From NCBI RefSeq assembly GCF_020103725.1, contig NZ_JAHXBG010000029.1, positions 62,001-126,000 of the forward strand: a DNA stretch of 64,000 bases. Direction: 5' to 3'. Positions 17,879-27,066 of this stretch are shown here, in pieces; the stretch's first letter is position 1; each line of letters starts with the position of its first letter. The notes under the pieces are model-generated. The model saw only the letters and a program-made list of their open reading frames with translations, searched no databases and was not told where the DNA came from. Position numbers and translations under genes: made by a program. Source of the stretch: Hyalangium gracile. Lineage in GTDB: Bacteria; Myxococcota; Myxococcia; Myxococcales; Myxococcaceae.

Positions 17879-18883
17879 ATGCAAGACGGAACGCAAGAGG
17901 AGGCTCATCTCGCGGCGGGAGGTGCGGCGGCCCTAGATGAGGTCGCCGAGCCCCCTCGCTCGGCCGGGCTGCGGCCTCGCGACCTCATCACTCGCAGCAA
18001 CCTTCGCGGCGCGGTGGCCCTCTTCGGCGACTGGTTCCTGATCATCAGCGCCGCCGCCTTCAGCATCTGGGCGGACCACATCCTCGCCTACCTCTTCTCC
18101 GTCTGCGTGATCGGCACCATCCAGTTCTCCCTGCGAGAGACGGTGCTGCACGAGGCCGTGCACTACAACCTGTTCCGGACCCGCGTCCTGAACGAGTGGT
18201 CCCAGGTCCTCCACGCGTGGCCGTTCTTCTACGACGTGAACGAGTACCGGAGAGCCCACTTCGCGCACCACCGGGACCTCATGGGCCCGGGGGACCCCAT
18301 CCCCGACGCGTACTACCGGGCCGGCTACCAGAACCGGAAGCGCGGGCTCTGGTGGCTCTGGGGGCTCCGGCCGCTGCTGGGCTACGCCGGGCTGACCTAC
18401 ATCGTCCAGTTCGCCAGGCCGACGCCCATCCGCATCCTCACGCTCATCGCGATGCTGGCCGGCGCATGGGGGCTGGGCCGCGTGGAGGGGCTGAAGATCC
18501 TGGGCCTGTACTGGTTCGTGCCCCTGCTGACGATCAACGCCTGCCACGACCACTGGTTCGGCATCACCGACCATCTCCACGTCAGCAGGTCCCGGTCGCG
18601 CTCCTACACCAGCTGGCTGTGGAACTTCTTCCATCACGGGATCGGCTACCACCAGGTGCACCACATGTACCCGGCGATCCCCTGGTACAACCTCAAGAAG
18701 GCCCACGAGGCGTTCTGCCCCCCGGATGCCGAGCTCTCCAGGAACCTGCTCGAGACCTACCGGCAGATCACGTCGCCGGAAGGGGCACTGCCGATCCGTC
18801 CCGAGAACCCGACTCGGGGCTTCCTCAAGAAGGCGATGGACGTGATGAACTGGTACCCGTCGCGCTCGGAGCAGCCCCGCTAA
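17879..18883 (+). CDS. Fatty acid desaturase-type membrane di-iron oxygenase
   Basis: 334 aa with several hydrophobic segments and the three histidine boxes of the PF00487 superfamily: HEAVH (from residue 91), HFAHH and HQVHH. These bind two irons and support desaturation, hydroxylation or similar oxidation of C-H bonds at the cytoplasmic membrane. An extra HDHWFGITDHLH segment lies before the third box. It follows the DUF5916 gene by 74 bp on the same strand, so it may belong to the NRPS operon and act on a lipid side chain or on the peptide. An independent lipid desaturase role is equally allowed by the sequence; a second, typical acyl-CoA desaturase is encoded at 60990. Confidence 0.85.
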   Translation: MQDGTQEEAHLAAGGAAALDEVAEPPRSAGLRPRDLITRSNLRGAVALFGDWFLIISAAAFSIWADHILAYLFSVCVIGTIQFSLRETVLHEAVHYNLFRTRVLNEWSQVLHAWPFFYDVNEYRRAHFAHHRDLMGPGDPIPDAYYRAGYQNRKRGLWWLWGLRPLLGYAGLTYIVQFARPTPIRILTLIAMLAGAWGLGRVEGLKILGLYWFVPLLTINACHDHWFGITDHLHVSRSRSRSYTSWLWNFFHHGIGYHQVHHMYPAIPWYNLKKAHEAFCPPDAELSRNLLETYRQITSPEGALPIRPENPTRGFLKKAMDVMNWYPSRSEQPR

Positions 18884-19061
18884 CCTGTTTCAGGGAAGTC
18901 TCGTAAGAGACAAGCGTGTGATGAGGAAGAAGGCACACTCCGCCTTCACCCCATCGGTGCTGCCCCCGGCGATGAACGCAGCCCTTCCCTCGGACTGCCG
19001 CACGCGTTGTCAGAGGCCTTTGCTTTGATGGGAGCGGCTTGCAACGCGAAGGGTGGCGGGG

Positions 19062-20264
19062 ATGGAACACAAGGGGCTGGTGTCGAGAGTGGCGGAGCAG
19101 CTGGAGCGAACGATTGCCCTGGGGCAATGGCCCAAGGGCCGGCTGCCTTCCGAGCGGATGATGGCGAAGCGCTATGGAGTGTCGCGCACCACCATCCGAG
19201 GAGCCCTCCAGGGGCTAGCCGCCAGAGGACTCATCCGTCAACACCCCGGGCGACAGAGCCGCACGGTGCCACTGGGCGAAGCGCTGTCGCTGGAGAGCCT
19301 GAAGCTGCTGCTGCCCGAGGGCCGCCAAGACATGGACCGCCGGCCGCTGCTCGAGGGGTACTTCGCCCTCAAGCGGGAGGTGACGGTGGAGCTACTGGCC
19401 GCCTGCTGCGAGCACGCCAGCCAGCCCGATGTGGAGCAGCTGCTCAATGCCAGCTTCGCGTTGAGAGATGAGGCCCGCTGGCAGGAGAAGCGCATCCGGT
19501 GGGTGGAGCGAGAGTTCGACCTGCTGCGGCTGGCGGCCCAAGCAGCGGACCGTCCAGGCCACATGCTGCTCCTGATGTCGTTGGAGAAGGCTTTCCGAGG
19601 CTTGGCGGACGTGCTGCTCCCTGCGCTGCAACCGGAGGCCCTCCAGCAGTGGGCCCAGTGCGTGTTCAACGCCCTGGCCGACCGTGATGCCCAGGCCCTT
19701 CGCCAACAGCTGCCGGCGTTGCTGAAGGCTGCCGATGAGCCGCTGCTCGACAGCCTGGCTCCGGTGCGTGATGCGCACACCGCCCCCGCGTCCCAGCCCC
19801 CTGCCGGGGAGGTGCCCGTGTCGGGCGAGAAAGCCAGCAACTGGTCTGCTTGTCATACCAGTTCGCAACCAATCGGGCCGACAGGGAGGCTCCCGGTCCA
19901 CGAGGAGGGTGACGCCAACGCGTGTCCAACTTCGAGCCAGAACGCGCCCTCGGCCCCCACCACCCCTGGCTCCTTCTGCGATTTGGAGGAGGATTCCCGC
20001 GGCCCGGAACCCATCGCGGTCCCACCCGACCTTCGCTCCTTCGGCGGTGTTCCTCGCAGGCCCTGTTCTGCGCCCACCCTTCCTCTTGCCTGGGCGCGTC
20101 CTTCCTCCTCGGAAGCCCCGGCAGCAGCCTCCGGAGGCCCGCCTGCCCCGTGCCCGGAAGCTTCGACTGCCTTTGCAAAGCAGCCTGTCCCCAGCGAGAG
20201 CCAGGCCGCTTTGCCGGTAGACGCGGGGGTGGCACGCGTCTCTGATCCCGATGACGCGCTGTGA
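19062..20264 (+). CDS. GntR-family transcriptional regulator with long low-complexity tail
   Basis: Residues 1-75 form a GntR winged helix (GRLPSERMMAKRYGVSRTTI, then GALQGLAARGLI). Residues 80-235 are a helical FadR/FCD-like effector region with LEGYFALKREVTVELLAACCEH. The start at the ATG at 19062 fits the family; a GTG at 19053 is also in frame. From about residue 240 to the end (400) the sequence is proline/serine-rich and unlike any fold, and contains the 28-bp repeat described at 19839. Either the family carries a disordered tail or the original stop has been lost. Upstream, GTCTC-N4-GAGAC at 18898-18911 is a weak candidate operator. It sits between the plus-strand NRPS operon and the convergent NRPS-3 gene, so it may regulate the cluster. 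Confidence 0.82.
   Translation: MEHKGLVSRVAEQLERTIALGQWPKGRLPSERMMAKRYGVSRTTIRGALQGLAARGLIRQHPGRQSRTVPLGEALSLESLKLLLPEGRQDMDRRPLLEGYFALKREVTVELLAACCEHASQPDVEQLLNASFALRDEARWQEKRIRWVEREFDLLRLAAQAADRPGHMLLLMSLEKAFRGLADVLLPALQPEALQQWAQCVFNALADRDAQALRQQLPALLKAADEPLLDSLAPVRDAHTAPASQPPAGEVPVSGEKASNWSACHTSSQPIGPTGRLPVHEEGDANACPTSSQNAPSAPTTPGSFCDLEEDSRGPEPIAVPPDLRSFGGVPRRPCSAPTLPLAWARPSSSEAPAAASGGPPAPCPEASTAFAKQPVPSESQAALPVDAGVARVSDPDDAL
19839..19866 (-). repeat. Copy 1 of a 28-bp inverted-pair repeat with GntR-operator-like dyad
   Basis: Its reverse complement is identical over 28 bp to 35073-35100. The core is AACTGGT, 11 bases, ACCAGTT, which is a dyad, and it also contains CTGGTATGACAAG, which looks like operators bound by GntR-family proteins. 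This copy lies within the coding sequence of the GntR gene (near codon 260), an unusual place for an operator. Confidence 0.8.
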
Positions 20265-20413
20265 GTAGGCACTCGCCAGCACACAGGTGAGCGCTTGGGG
20301 CTCGAGGCGACGACCTCGTCCTGTCCACGACACCACCTGCCTGCCGGTTGGCTCAGGTCTTCTCTGGCGCCTGGCTTCGCGTCCCACTCCCTCACCCAAC
20401 CTCCCTGGCGGGG

Positions 20414-23400
20414 CTATACGTCGAACTCCTCGCGCTCCTCGTCGCCCGCCGTCGAAGCGGACGGCTCGCCAGCGGCCCAGCGGAGCGCCTCGATCTTCCG
20501 CGCGAGTTGCTCCACCGTCGCGAGCTCGAAGAGGCTGCGCAGTGGCATCTCCACGGCCAGGGCCTCCCTCATCCTGGAGTGGACGCGGATGGCGAGCAGG
20601 GAGTGGCCTCCGAGATCGAAGAAGCTCTCATCCACCCCGATGGGCGCGCGCCCGAGTACTTCCTCCCAGATGGCCACCAGGGTCTTCTCCAGCGGACTGC
20701 TCGGCGCCTTGACGGCCGGCTTCGCCAGCGCGGCCGCATCCGGCGCGGGGAGCGCCTTCCGATCGATCTTCCCGTTGGCGTTGAGCTTGAGAAACGGCAG
20801 GACCACCACCGCGGCCGGCACCATGTAATGCGGGAGCCGCTCGCGGATGAAGCTCCGCAGCTCCTGTCCGAGCTCCTCACCTGAAGACGCGGAGGTACCG
20901 TCCCTCGGCTCCTGGGGCGAGACATACGCCACCAGCTCCTTGCCCCCGCCCACCTCCCGCACGACGACCACTGCCTGCTTGATGCGCGGGTGGCGCTGGA
21001 TGACCGTCTCGATCTCTCCCGGCTCGATGCGGAAGCCTCGGAGCTTCACCTGGAAGTCCGCCCGCTCCACGAACTCGAGGGCCCCGTCCTCCCGGTAGCG
21101 GCAGACATCCCCCGTCTTGTAGAGGCGAGCCCCCGGCCCTGAGGAGAACGGGTTGGGCAGGAACACGGCGGCGGTCCGCGACGGATCATTCAGGTAGCCC
21201 CGAGCCACTCCCACGCCACCGATGTACAGCTCCCCAGGGATGCCAATGGGCACCGGCTCCATGCGCCGGTCGAGCAGGTACATCTCCAGGTTGTCCAGCG
21301 GGAAGCCGATGGGGACGCGCTCCTCGTGCTCCGCGGGCGGACGCTCGATGATGAAGAGGTTGGTGTCGTCGCACACCTCGGTGGGACCGAAGCCGTTCAA
21401 CAGCGGCCGGTCCGGGTACATCCGCAGCCAGCGACGGCAGTACGCGGGCGGGAGCACCTCGCCGGTGGGCATGGGCCAGCGCAGCGCCGCCAGGGGGTAG
21501 CGGCGCTCCCCCATCCGCTCCAGCTCCTCGAGCAGGTTCGCCAGCAGCGAGGGAACGATCTCGAGGACCGTCACTCCCCGCCGCTCCACCTCCGACAGGA
21601 AGCGCGGCGCGTCGTACTGGAGCTCGGTGTCGAAGATCTCCACGCGCGCGCCCACCACCAGCGGCGCGAGGAACTGCCACACCGAGACGTCGAAGCTCTG
21701 GGTCGCGGTCTCCGCCATGACATCCTCGGGACCGAGCTTCATGAAGTCGATCATCGACAGGATGTGGTTCAGCTTCCCGCGATGGTCGAGCATGGCGCCC
21801 TTGGGCACTCCCGTGGAGCCCGAGGTATAGATGACATAGAAGAGGTTCAAGTCCGAGTTCCGGACTGGCGGATTGGTCGCCGGGCCTGGATGCGCCTGGA
21901 GCTCCTCGGTGGAGACGACGCGGGGCGAATGCTCCAGCCGGGTCAGCGCCCGCTCCAGCAGCTCCCGCTGGCCCGGAGACACGACCACCAGCGGGACCTG
22001 GCTCTGTCGGAGGATCTGGGCGAGGCGCTCTGGCGGCAGCCCCGGATCCAGCGGCAGGTATCCGCCACCCGCTTTCAGCACACCCAGCACCACCACGGGG
22101 AAGTGCACATCGCGCTCGGCCAGCACGGCGACGAGGACATCCGCGCCCACGCCCTCCGCGATGAGCCGGTGCGCCGCGCGGTTCGCCCGCGTGTTGAGCT
22201 CCGCGTAGGTGAAGGACGCATCCCAGTGGCGAACGGCGATCCGCTCCGGAGTCCGCGCGACCTGGTCCTCGATGAGCGCCTGGACCGGGCGCTCGGAAGG
22301 ACGCTCCACGGGGCGCTGGCTCCACTCCACGAGCAACCGGCGTCGCTCCCCTTCCGGGAGGATGTCCAGCGCCCTTAGGGACACTTCCGGGTGAGCGGCC
22401 ATCCGCGACAGCAGGTGCACGAAGTGCGAGAGCAGGCGGGAGACCCGGACCTCCTCGATCCGCTGGAAGTCGCAGGTGGCCAGCAGGGTCAGCTCCGGCC
22501 CGGGAATCACGGCGATGTCCAGGGAGAAGCTGGTGTAGTCGATGACGTCGATGTCCCCAACCTTCAGCCCGCCCTGGGCGGAGGCCTCTCCGAGCGTGCG
22601 CGGGAAGTTCTCGAAGACGAGCAGCGTGTCGAAGAGCGGCTGGCCGCGAGGCAGCTCGCTCACGCCCTGGATCTCGATGAGGTTGCTGTACTCGTACTGC
22701 TGGCTCTCGGCCTGCGCGGCCTGGAGCCGCTTCAGCCACGACACGAGCGGAGCCTCAGGCTCCACGAGGACGCGAACGGGCAGTGTGTTGATGAACATGC
22801 CCACCATGGTCTCGGCGCCCGGCAGGCTCGCGGGGCGACCGGAGACCGTGGCGCCGAAGACGACGTCCTGTTCGCCGGTATAGCGGGACAGCAGCAGGGC
22901 CCAGGCGCCCTGGAAGACGGTGTTCAGCGTGAGCGCATGCTCTCGCGCCAGCTCGCGCAGCTGCTCCGAGAGCTCCTTCGAGAGTGTCACCGCCCGCTGT
23001 CCCTGGCGCGGCACCTCACCCGCGCGTGGAGCGCGCGCGAAAGGCACGGGCGTGGGCGAGCTGAAGCCCCGCAGCCGCTCCCGCCAGTAGTGCTCGGCCG
23101 CCTCCCGTGGCTGCTGCTTCACCCAGGCGATGTAGTCGCGGTAGGGACGCACCGGAGGCCGGGCCGGCGTCCGCCCCTCCAGCAGCGCCTGGTACGCCGC
23201 CACGTACTCGCGCAGCAGCAGCCCGAGCGACCAGCCGTCCGTCAGCAGGTGGTGGCAGGACCAGATGAAGACATGACGCGCCTGTCCGGTGCGGGCGAGC
23301 GCCAGCCGCATGAGCGGGGCCTTCTCCAGATCGAAGCCTCGCGCGCGGTCGGCCGCCAGGAACTCCTCGAGCCTCCGCCTCCGAGCGTCCTCGTCCAGCG

Positions 23401-23680
23401 GTCGCCAGTCGAGCGACTCGAGCGGGAGCGACACCTCCCGGTGGAGGATCTGCAGCGGGTCATCCACCTGATCCCAGGCGAACGAGGCCCGAAGAGCCCC
23501 ATGCCGAGCGAGCAGGTGCTTCCAGGCGGACTGGAACGCCGCGACATCGAGCGGGCCCTCCAGGTTGCAGACGATCTGCAGCACATGCTGCCCCGCCTCG
23601 GGTGCGTAGAGGCCTTGGAAGAGCAACCCCTGCTGCAGCGGCGAGAGGGGGTAGATGTCGTCGATCTCGGTGCGGTTCAT
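20414..23680 (-). CDS. NRPS-3: C - A - T (1088 aa), no thioesterase
   Basis: The start is the ATG at 23680, giving a normal C-domain opening (DDIYPLSPLQQGLLF); an ATG at 23722 is also in frame. The condensation domain has an intact HHLLTDG (about 141). Its opening and LNTLPVRV segment resemble C domains that accept a D-configured donor. The adenylation domain has YTSGSTGVPKG near 617 and A4 SFDVSVWQ, with the usual Asp. A10 reads NANGKIDRKALP and the carrier protein has LGGHSL near 1020. The GFGPTEVCDD segment gives a selectivity pattern of about D-V-W-E-M-T-G-D-D, read by eye, which I cannot assign. The protein stops after the carrier domain. It is convergent to the GntR gene and divergent from the carbamoyltransferase. 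As NRPS-2 ends with E-C, how the two connect is unclear. Confidence 0.95.
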   Translation of the reverse strand: MNRTEIDDIYPLSPLQQGLLFQGLYAPEAGQHVLQIVCNLEGPLDVAAFQSAWKHLLARHGALRASFAWDQVDDPLQILHREVSLPLESLDWRPLDEDARRRRLEEFLAADRARGFDLEKAPLMRLALARTGQARHVFIWSCHHLLTDGWSLGLLLREYVAAYQALLEGRTPARPPVRPYRDYIAWVKQQPREAAEHYWRERLRGFSSPTPVPFARAPRAGEVPRQGQRAVTLSKELSEQLRELAREHALTLNTVFQGAWALLLSRYTGEQDVVFGATVSGRPASLPGAETMVGMFINTLPVRVLVEPEAPLVSWLKRLQAAQAESQQYEYSNLIEIQGVSELPRGQPLFDTLLVFENFPRTLGEASAQGGLKVGDIDVIDYTSFSLDIAVIPGPELTLLATCDFQRIEEVRVSRLLSHFVHLLSRMAAHPEVSLRALDILPEGERRRLLVEWSQRPVERPSERPVQALIEDQVARTPERIAVRHWDASFTYAELNTRANRAAHRLIAEGVGADVLVAVLAERDVHFPVVVLGVLKAGGGYLPLDPGLPPERLAQILRQSQVPLVVVSPGQRELLERALTRLEHSPRVVSTEELQAHPGPATNPPVRNSDLNLFYVIYTSGSTGVPKGAMLDHRGKLNHILSMIDFMKLGPEDVMAETATQSFDVSVWQFLAPLVVGARVEIFDTELQYDAPRFLSEVERRGVTVLEIVPSLLANLLEELERMGERRYPLAALRWPMPTGEVLPPAYCRRWLRMYPDRPLLNGFGPTEVCDDTNLFIIERPPAEHEERVPIGFPLDNLEMYLLDRRMEPVPIGIPGELYIGGVGVARGYLNDPSRTAAVFLPNPFSSGPGARLYKTGDVCRYREDGALEFVERADFQVKLRGFRIEPGEIETVIQRHPRIKQAVVVVREVGGGKELVAYVSPQEPRDGTSASSGEELGQELRSFIRERLPHYMVPAAVVVLPFLKLNANGKIDRKALPAPDAAALAKPAVKAPSSPLEKTLVAIWEEVLGRAPIGVDESFFDLGGHSLLAIRVHSRMREALAVEMPLRSLFELATVEQLARKIEALRWAAGEPSASTAGDEEREEFDV

Positions 23681-23774
23681 CGGCAAGGGCAGGGACGTTA
23701 GCGGCTCGCCCCGAGCCTTCAAAGCGAACCCGGATCAGCGCTCCACCGCCCAGCGAGGAGGGCTGTTCGACGGC

Positions 23775-23804
23775 TTGACACCCGTCGAGCCGCGAGGATG
23801 GAAT
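23775..23804 (+). promoter_or_regulatory. Candidate sigma-70-type promoter for the carbamoyltransferase gene
   Basis: TTGACA at 23775-23780 and TGGAAT at 23799-23804 are separated by 18 bp, in the 214-bp gap between NRPS-3 and the carbamoyltransferase. The -35 is perfect and the -10 is weak. It would leave about 85 nt of leader before the ATG at 23895. Confidence 0.4.
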
Positions 23805-23894
23805 TCGCGAACCCCGGAGCCCCATGCCTCCTCCATGGCCGACGCGCCAGGAGCACCCGCTTGGAGTAGCCTGAGGCTCTCGAAAGGTCCCTTC

Positions 23895-26048
23895 ATGCAG
23901 AAGCAGAACGCACCCTGGATCCTTGGCCTGGCCTACTCCCACAACGGGAGCGCTTGCCTCCTGCGAGGGGACGAGATCGTCGTCGCGGTGCAGGAGGAGC
24001 GCCTGCTGCGCCAGAAGCGCGCCTCGCTCTCCGGGGGCTGGGGCTCGCTGGCCGTCACGTACTGCCTCGAGACGGCGGGGATCCGGCCCGAGGACCTGTC
24101 CGCGGCGGTGATCTGCCCGACGACCGAGTCGCAGTCGGTGGAGGCCGACCTCGCCCTCAACGGGCGACTGCGGCTGGTGCGCAACAAGGTCCCCATCTTC
24201 ACGATCGCCCACCACTTCGGGCACGCGCTGAGCGCCTTCGCGACCTCCGGCTTCGAGGACGCGGCGGTGCTGGTGGTCGACGGCAGCGGAAGCTCCTGGG
24301 ACGAGCTCCCGCCGGAGGAGCGCGCGGTCGTCAAGGGAACGGACGAGGCGAGCGTTCGCGAAGCCATGGCCAGGGGGCTGCGGGTGCGGGAGTGGGCCTC
24401 GCTGTACATGGCCTCTGGAACCTCCATCCGCCCGCTGGAGAAGCACGTGCTCGAGCTGATCGGCCCGGAGGCTCTGCATGAGCAGCGCCGCACGGGCATG
24501 CGCGAGTTCCGAGGCCTCGGCCACCTCTATCAGGGGATCGGCTGGCAGCTCTTCGGCTCGGAGGACGAGGGCCCTGGCAAGGTGATGGGCCTGTCTCCGT
24601 TCGGCCAGCCCACCACCCCCCCGAGCGACTTCTACGAGTTGGTGGATGGCGCCTTCCGCTTCAAGGACACCGTCCCCGCACGCTATCGCCACCACGACCG
24701 CTGGCCGGCGCGCGAGCAGGAGTACGCCGACCTGGCGGCCTCGGCCCAGCACGCGGTCGAGGAGGCCCTGCTCCACCTCGCGCGCCGGGCCCGCGCGCTG
24801 AGCGGCAGCACCCGGCTCTGCTACTCGGGGGGCGTGGCGCTCAACAGCATCGCCAACGAGCGGCTGCATCGCGAGTCGGGCTTCGAGCAGCTCTCGGTGA
24901 TGCCCGCGGCGGAGGACAGCGGCACCGCGGTAGGCGCCGCCTACTACGGGCTCTGGCAGCTGACCGGAAGGAACACGCGCCGCAAGCTCCACCACGACGC
25001 GGTCGGCAAGGTGTACGCGTCGGCGGAGGTCCGCTCGGCGGCCCAGGCCCAGGCAGGGCTCCGGGAGATCCGGTGCGACGACACGCTGCAGAAGGCGGTC
25101 GACCTGCTGGTGGACGGGAAGATCATCGGATGGTTCGAGGGACGCTCCGAGCTGGGTCCGCGCGCGCTCGGGCAGCGGAGCATCCTGTGTGATCCCCGCC
25201 GCGCCGAGATGAAGGACGTGCTCAACCAGAAGGTGAAGTTCCGCGAGGGCTTCCGTCCCTTCGCGCCCATCCTTCCCCTGGAGAACGCGGCCGAGTGGTT
25301 CGAGCTGGACGGCGTGTCGAAGGAGAGCCCGTTCATGCTCCGGATCGCGAAGTTCAGGCAGGAGAAGCGAGCGCTCGTGCCCGCGGTGGTGCACGTGGAC
25401 GGGACCGGCCGGCTGCAGACGCTCACCGCCGAGAACAACGGCCGCCTCTATCAACTGGCGAAGCTCTTCGAGCAGCGGACGGGCTGTCCGGTGCTGCTGA
25501 ACACCTCCTTCAACATCGCCGGAGAGCCCATCGTCGAGACGCCGGATGACGCGCTCTGGTGCCTGCTGTTCACCGGGCTGGACGCGGTCGTCTTCGAGAG
25601 CGCCATCTTCGGGAAGGACCCCGGCTTCCGGTCGGTCCTGGATCTGGAGATCCGCATCACGGCCGACACCTTCTCGATGGAGTTCCCCATCACCCAGGGC
25701 GTCCTGCCCACCGAGCTGGGAGAGGTGGCGGGGGATATTCCCATCCCCGTCCCCTTTGGGACCCACCTGGATGGGGTCGCGATGATCGACGCCCATCCGC
25801 TCGCCCGGATGTTCCCCCACGTGCGCTTCCGGACCTCCACCCCCTGGGGACGCACCCTGCAGCTCTTCAAGCCCGAGGTGGCCACTGTCCTGAAGCGGGT
25901 GGGCCCGGGAACCACGGGCCGCAAGCTGCTCGAGGCGCTCCAGCCCGAGGGCTTCGATGAGCGCCGCCTCACGCGCCTGCTGGGCGTGCTGAGGCGTGCC
26001 CGGGTGATCTCGATCGGTCAGCTCGACTCCAAGACCTCGCAATCCTGA
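23895..26048 (+). CDS. Carbamoyltransferase (NodU/CmcH/TobZ family) with C-terminal extension
   Basis: 717 aa from the ATG at 23895, preceded by GAAAGG. The N-terminal Kae1-like domain begins GLAYSHNGSACLL and has the metal-binding HHFGHA and VVDGSGSSWD motifs. CYSGGVALNS, EGRSELGPRALGQRSI and LNTSFN belong to the ATP-using YrdC-like/C-terminal parts. The family converts carbamoyl phosphate and ATP to carbamoyl-AMP and transfers the carbamoyl group to a hydroxyl. About 130 residues follow the usual end (from about 585); their last part (LFKPEVATVLKRV to RLTRLLGVLRRARVISI) looks like a small winged-helix or PqqD-like fold, perhaps for recognising a carrier protein or peptide. The hydroxylase gene follows after only 7 bp, so hydroxylation then O-carbamoylation is the natural reading. 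Confidence 0.92.
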   Translation: MQKQNAPWILGLAYSHNGSACLLRGDEIVVAVQEERLLRQKRASLSGGWGSLAVTYCLETAGIRPEDLSAAVICPTTESQSVEADLALNGRLRLVRNKVPIFTIAHHFGHALSAFATSGFEDAAVLVVDGSGSSWDELPPEERAVVKGTDEASVREAMARGLRVREWASLYMASGTSIRPLEKHVLELIGPEALHEQRRTGMREFRGLGHLYQGIGWQLFGSEDEGPGKVMGLSPFGQPTTPPSDFYELVDGAFRFKDTVPARYRHHDRWPAREQEYADLAASAQHAVEEALLHLARRARALSGSTRLCYSGGVALNSIANERLHRESGFEQLSVMPAAEDSGTAVGAAYYGLWQLTGRNTRRKLHHDAVGKVYASAEVRSAAQAQAGLREIRCDDTLQKAVDLLVDGKIIGWFEGRSELGPRALGQRSILCDPRRAEMKDVLNQKVKFREGFRPFAPILPLENAAEWFELDGVSKESPFMLRIAKFRQEKRALVPAVVHVDGTGRLQTLTAENNGRLYQLAKLFEQRTGCPVLLNTSFNIAGEPIVETPDDALWCLLFTGLDAVVFESAIFGKDPGFRSVLDLEIRITADTFSMEFPITQGVLPTELGEVAGDIPIPVPFGTHLDGVAMIDAHPLARMFPHVRFRTSTPWGRTLQLFKPEVATVLKRVGPGTTGRKLLEALQPEGFDERRLTRLLGVLRRARVISIGQLDSKTSQS

Positions 26049-26055
26049 GCCCGCC

Positions 26056-27021
26056 ATGACGACATCTTTGTCCCCGGAAGTCCGGCTCCCCATCACCTAC
26101 GACGCGGACGCGCTCCGCTCGGCGCTCGACGTGGTGGTCCAACGCTACGGAGTGAAGTCCCGAGGGCAGTTCCGGGACGGCTCGGAGCATCCGAACTTCG
26201 GAGGCCTGAGCCTTCACTCCATAGGCGGCAGGTGGGAGGACCTCACCTCGGGCTATCCCGCGCTGGCGGGCTTCCAGGAGACGGAGCTGGTCCGCACGGC
26301 GCCCTACTTCAAGCACGTGCTGGACTCGCTGAAGTGCCCCAAGTTCGCGGTCCGCCTCCATGAGCTCGGGCCCCAGGGCGTCATCGAGCCCCACTCGGAT
26401 GATCTGGGCTTCGACAAGGCGATGCTGCGGCTGCACGTGCCCATCATCCCGTCACCGGACGTGGTCTTCCTGATCGACGGCCACCGCTGCCGCTGGGGCG
26501 CGGGCGAGCTGTGGTTCGGAGACTTCTCTCGCCGGCACTCCGTGCACAACCAGGGCAAGACGGCGCGCGTCCACCTGGTGGTCGACGTGGGCATCAACGA
26601 CTTCGTGCTCGGCCTCTTCCCGGAGGAGTACATCCGGGCCCAGCCGCGGATCATGCGCTACCCGTCGGCCATTCCCACCGTCCCCTCGGAGCTGAAGAAG
26701 CTGGAGTGCTCGTTCTCGGTGTCGGGCGCCATCCTCGGCATGTCGCTGCCCGAGGTGGTCCCGCTCGAGTGGGGCCAGCGCGACCGCTACGACATCGACG
26801 TGCACCTCTCCGGGGAGAGGTTGGTGCTCGGGTGCGAGGGGCGGGACGCCATCGCGCTCGAGGCGATCGGCGAGCGGAAGTTCCGGATGCTCGGAGGGCC
26901 GACCCACCTCGCCGTCTCGTTCGACGTCGAGCCTGGCACCGGCAGGGCCGGTGCGCTGCACCTCAGCATGGGCGACCAGGATCTGGCGCTGCCCGTGGGC
27001 CCGCTGCGCGCGGCCGCCTGA
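26056..27021 (+). CDS. Aspartyl/asparaginyl beta-hydroxylase-family oxygenase
   Basis: 321 aa. The N-terminal half is the PF05118-type double-stranded beta-helix, with H113-S-D115 as the Fe(II)-binding HxD and a second His in RRHSVHNQG (H161 or H164). A downstream Arg (RVHLVVDV) probably binds 2-oxoglutarate. The last about 110 residues (from 215) form a separate beta-rich region of unknown role. It is encoded 7 bp after the carbamoyltransferase and is clearly translated with it. It should provide the hydroxyl that the carbamoyltransferase modifies, on a free or carrier-bound amino acid. Its N-terminal half is paralogous to the partial gene at 1-377, so two related hydroxylations are likely in this pathway. 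Confidence 0.88.
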   Translation: MTTSLSPEVRLPITYDADALRSALDVVVQRYGVKSRGQFRDGSEHPNFGGLSLHSIGGRWEDLTSGYPALAGFQETELVRTAPYFKHVLDSLKCPKFAVRLHELGPQGVIEPHSDDLGFDKAMLRLHVPIIPSPDVVFLIDGHRCRWGAGELWFGDFSRRHSVHNQGKTARVHLVVDVGINDFVLGLFPEEYIRAQPRIMRYPSAIPTVPSELKKLECSFSVSGAILGMSLPEVVPLEWGQRDRYDIDVHLSGERLVLGCEGRDAIALEAIGERKFRMLGGPTHLAVSFDVEPGTGRAGALHLSMGDQDLALPVGPLRAAA

Positions 27022-27066
27022 GCCTCGCGGCCTGACCAGCGGCCTCGTCGACGGGCCCTGCCAGGC

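Noticed and set aside
23460-26096. About 880-codon minus-strand open frame opposite the carbamoyltransferase
   Set aside because: Shadow of the conserved carbamoyltransferase frame; no recognisable domain.
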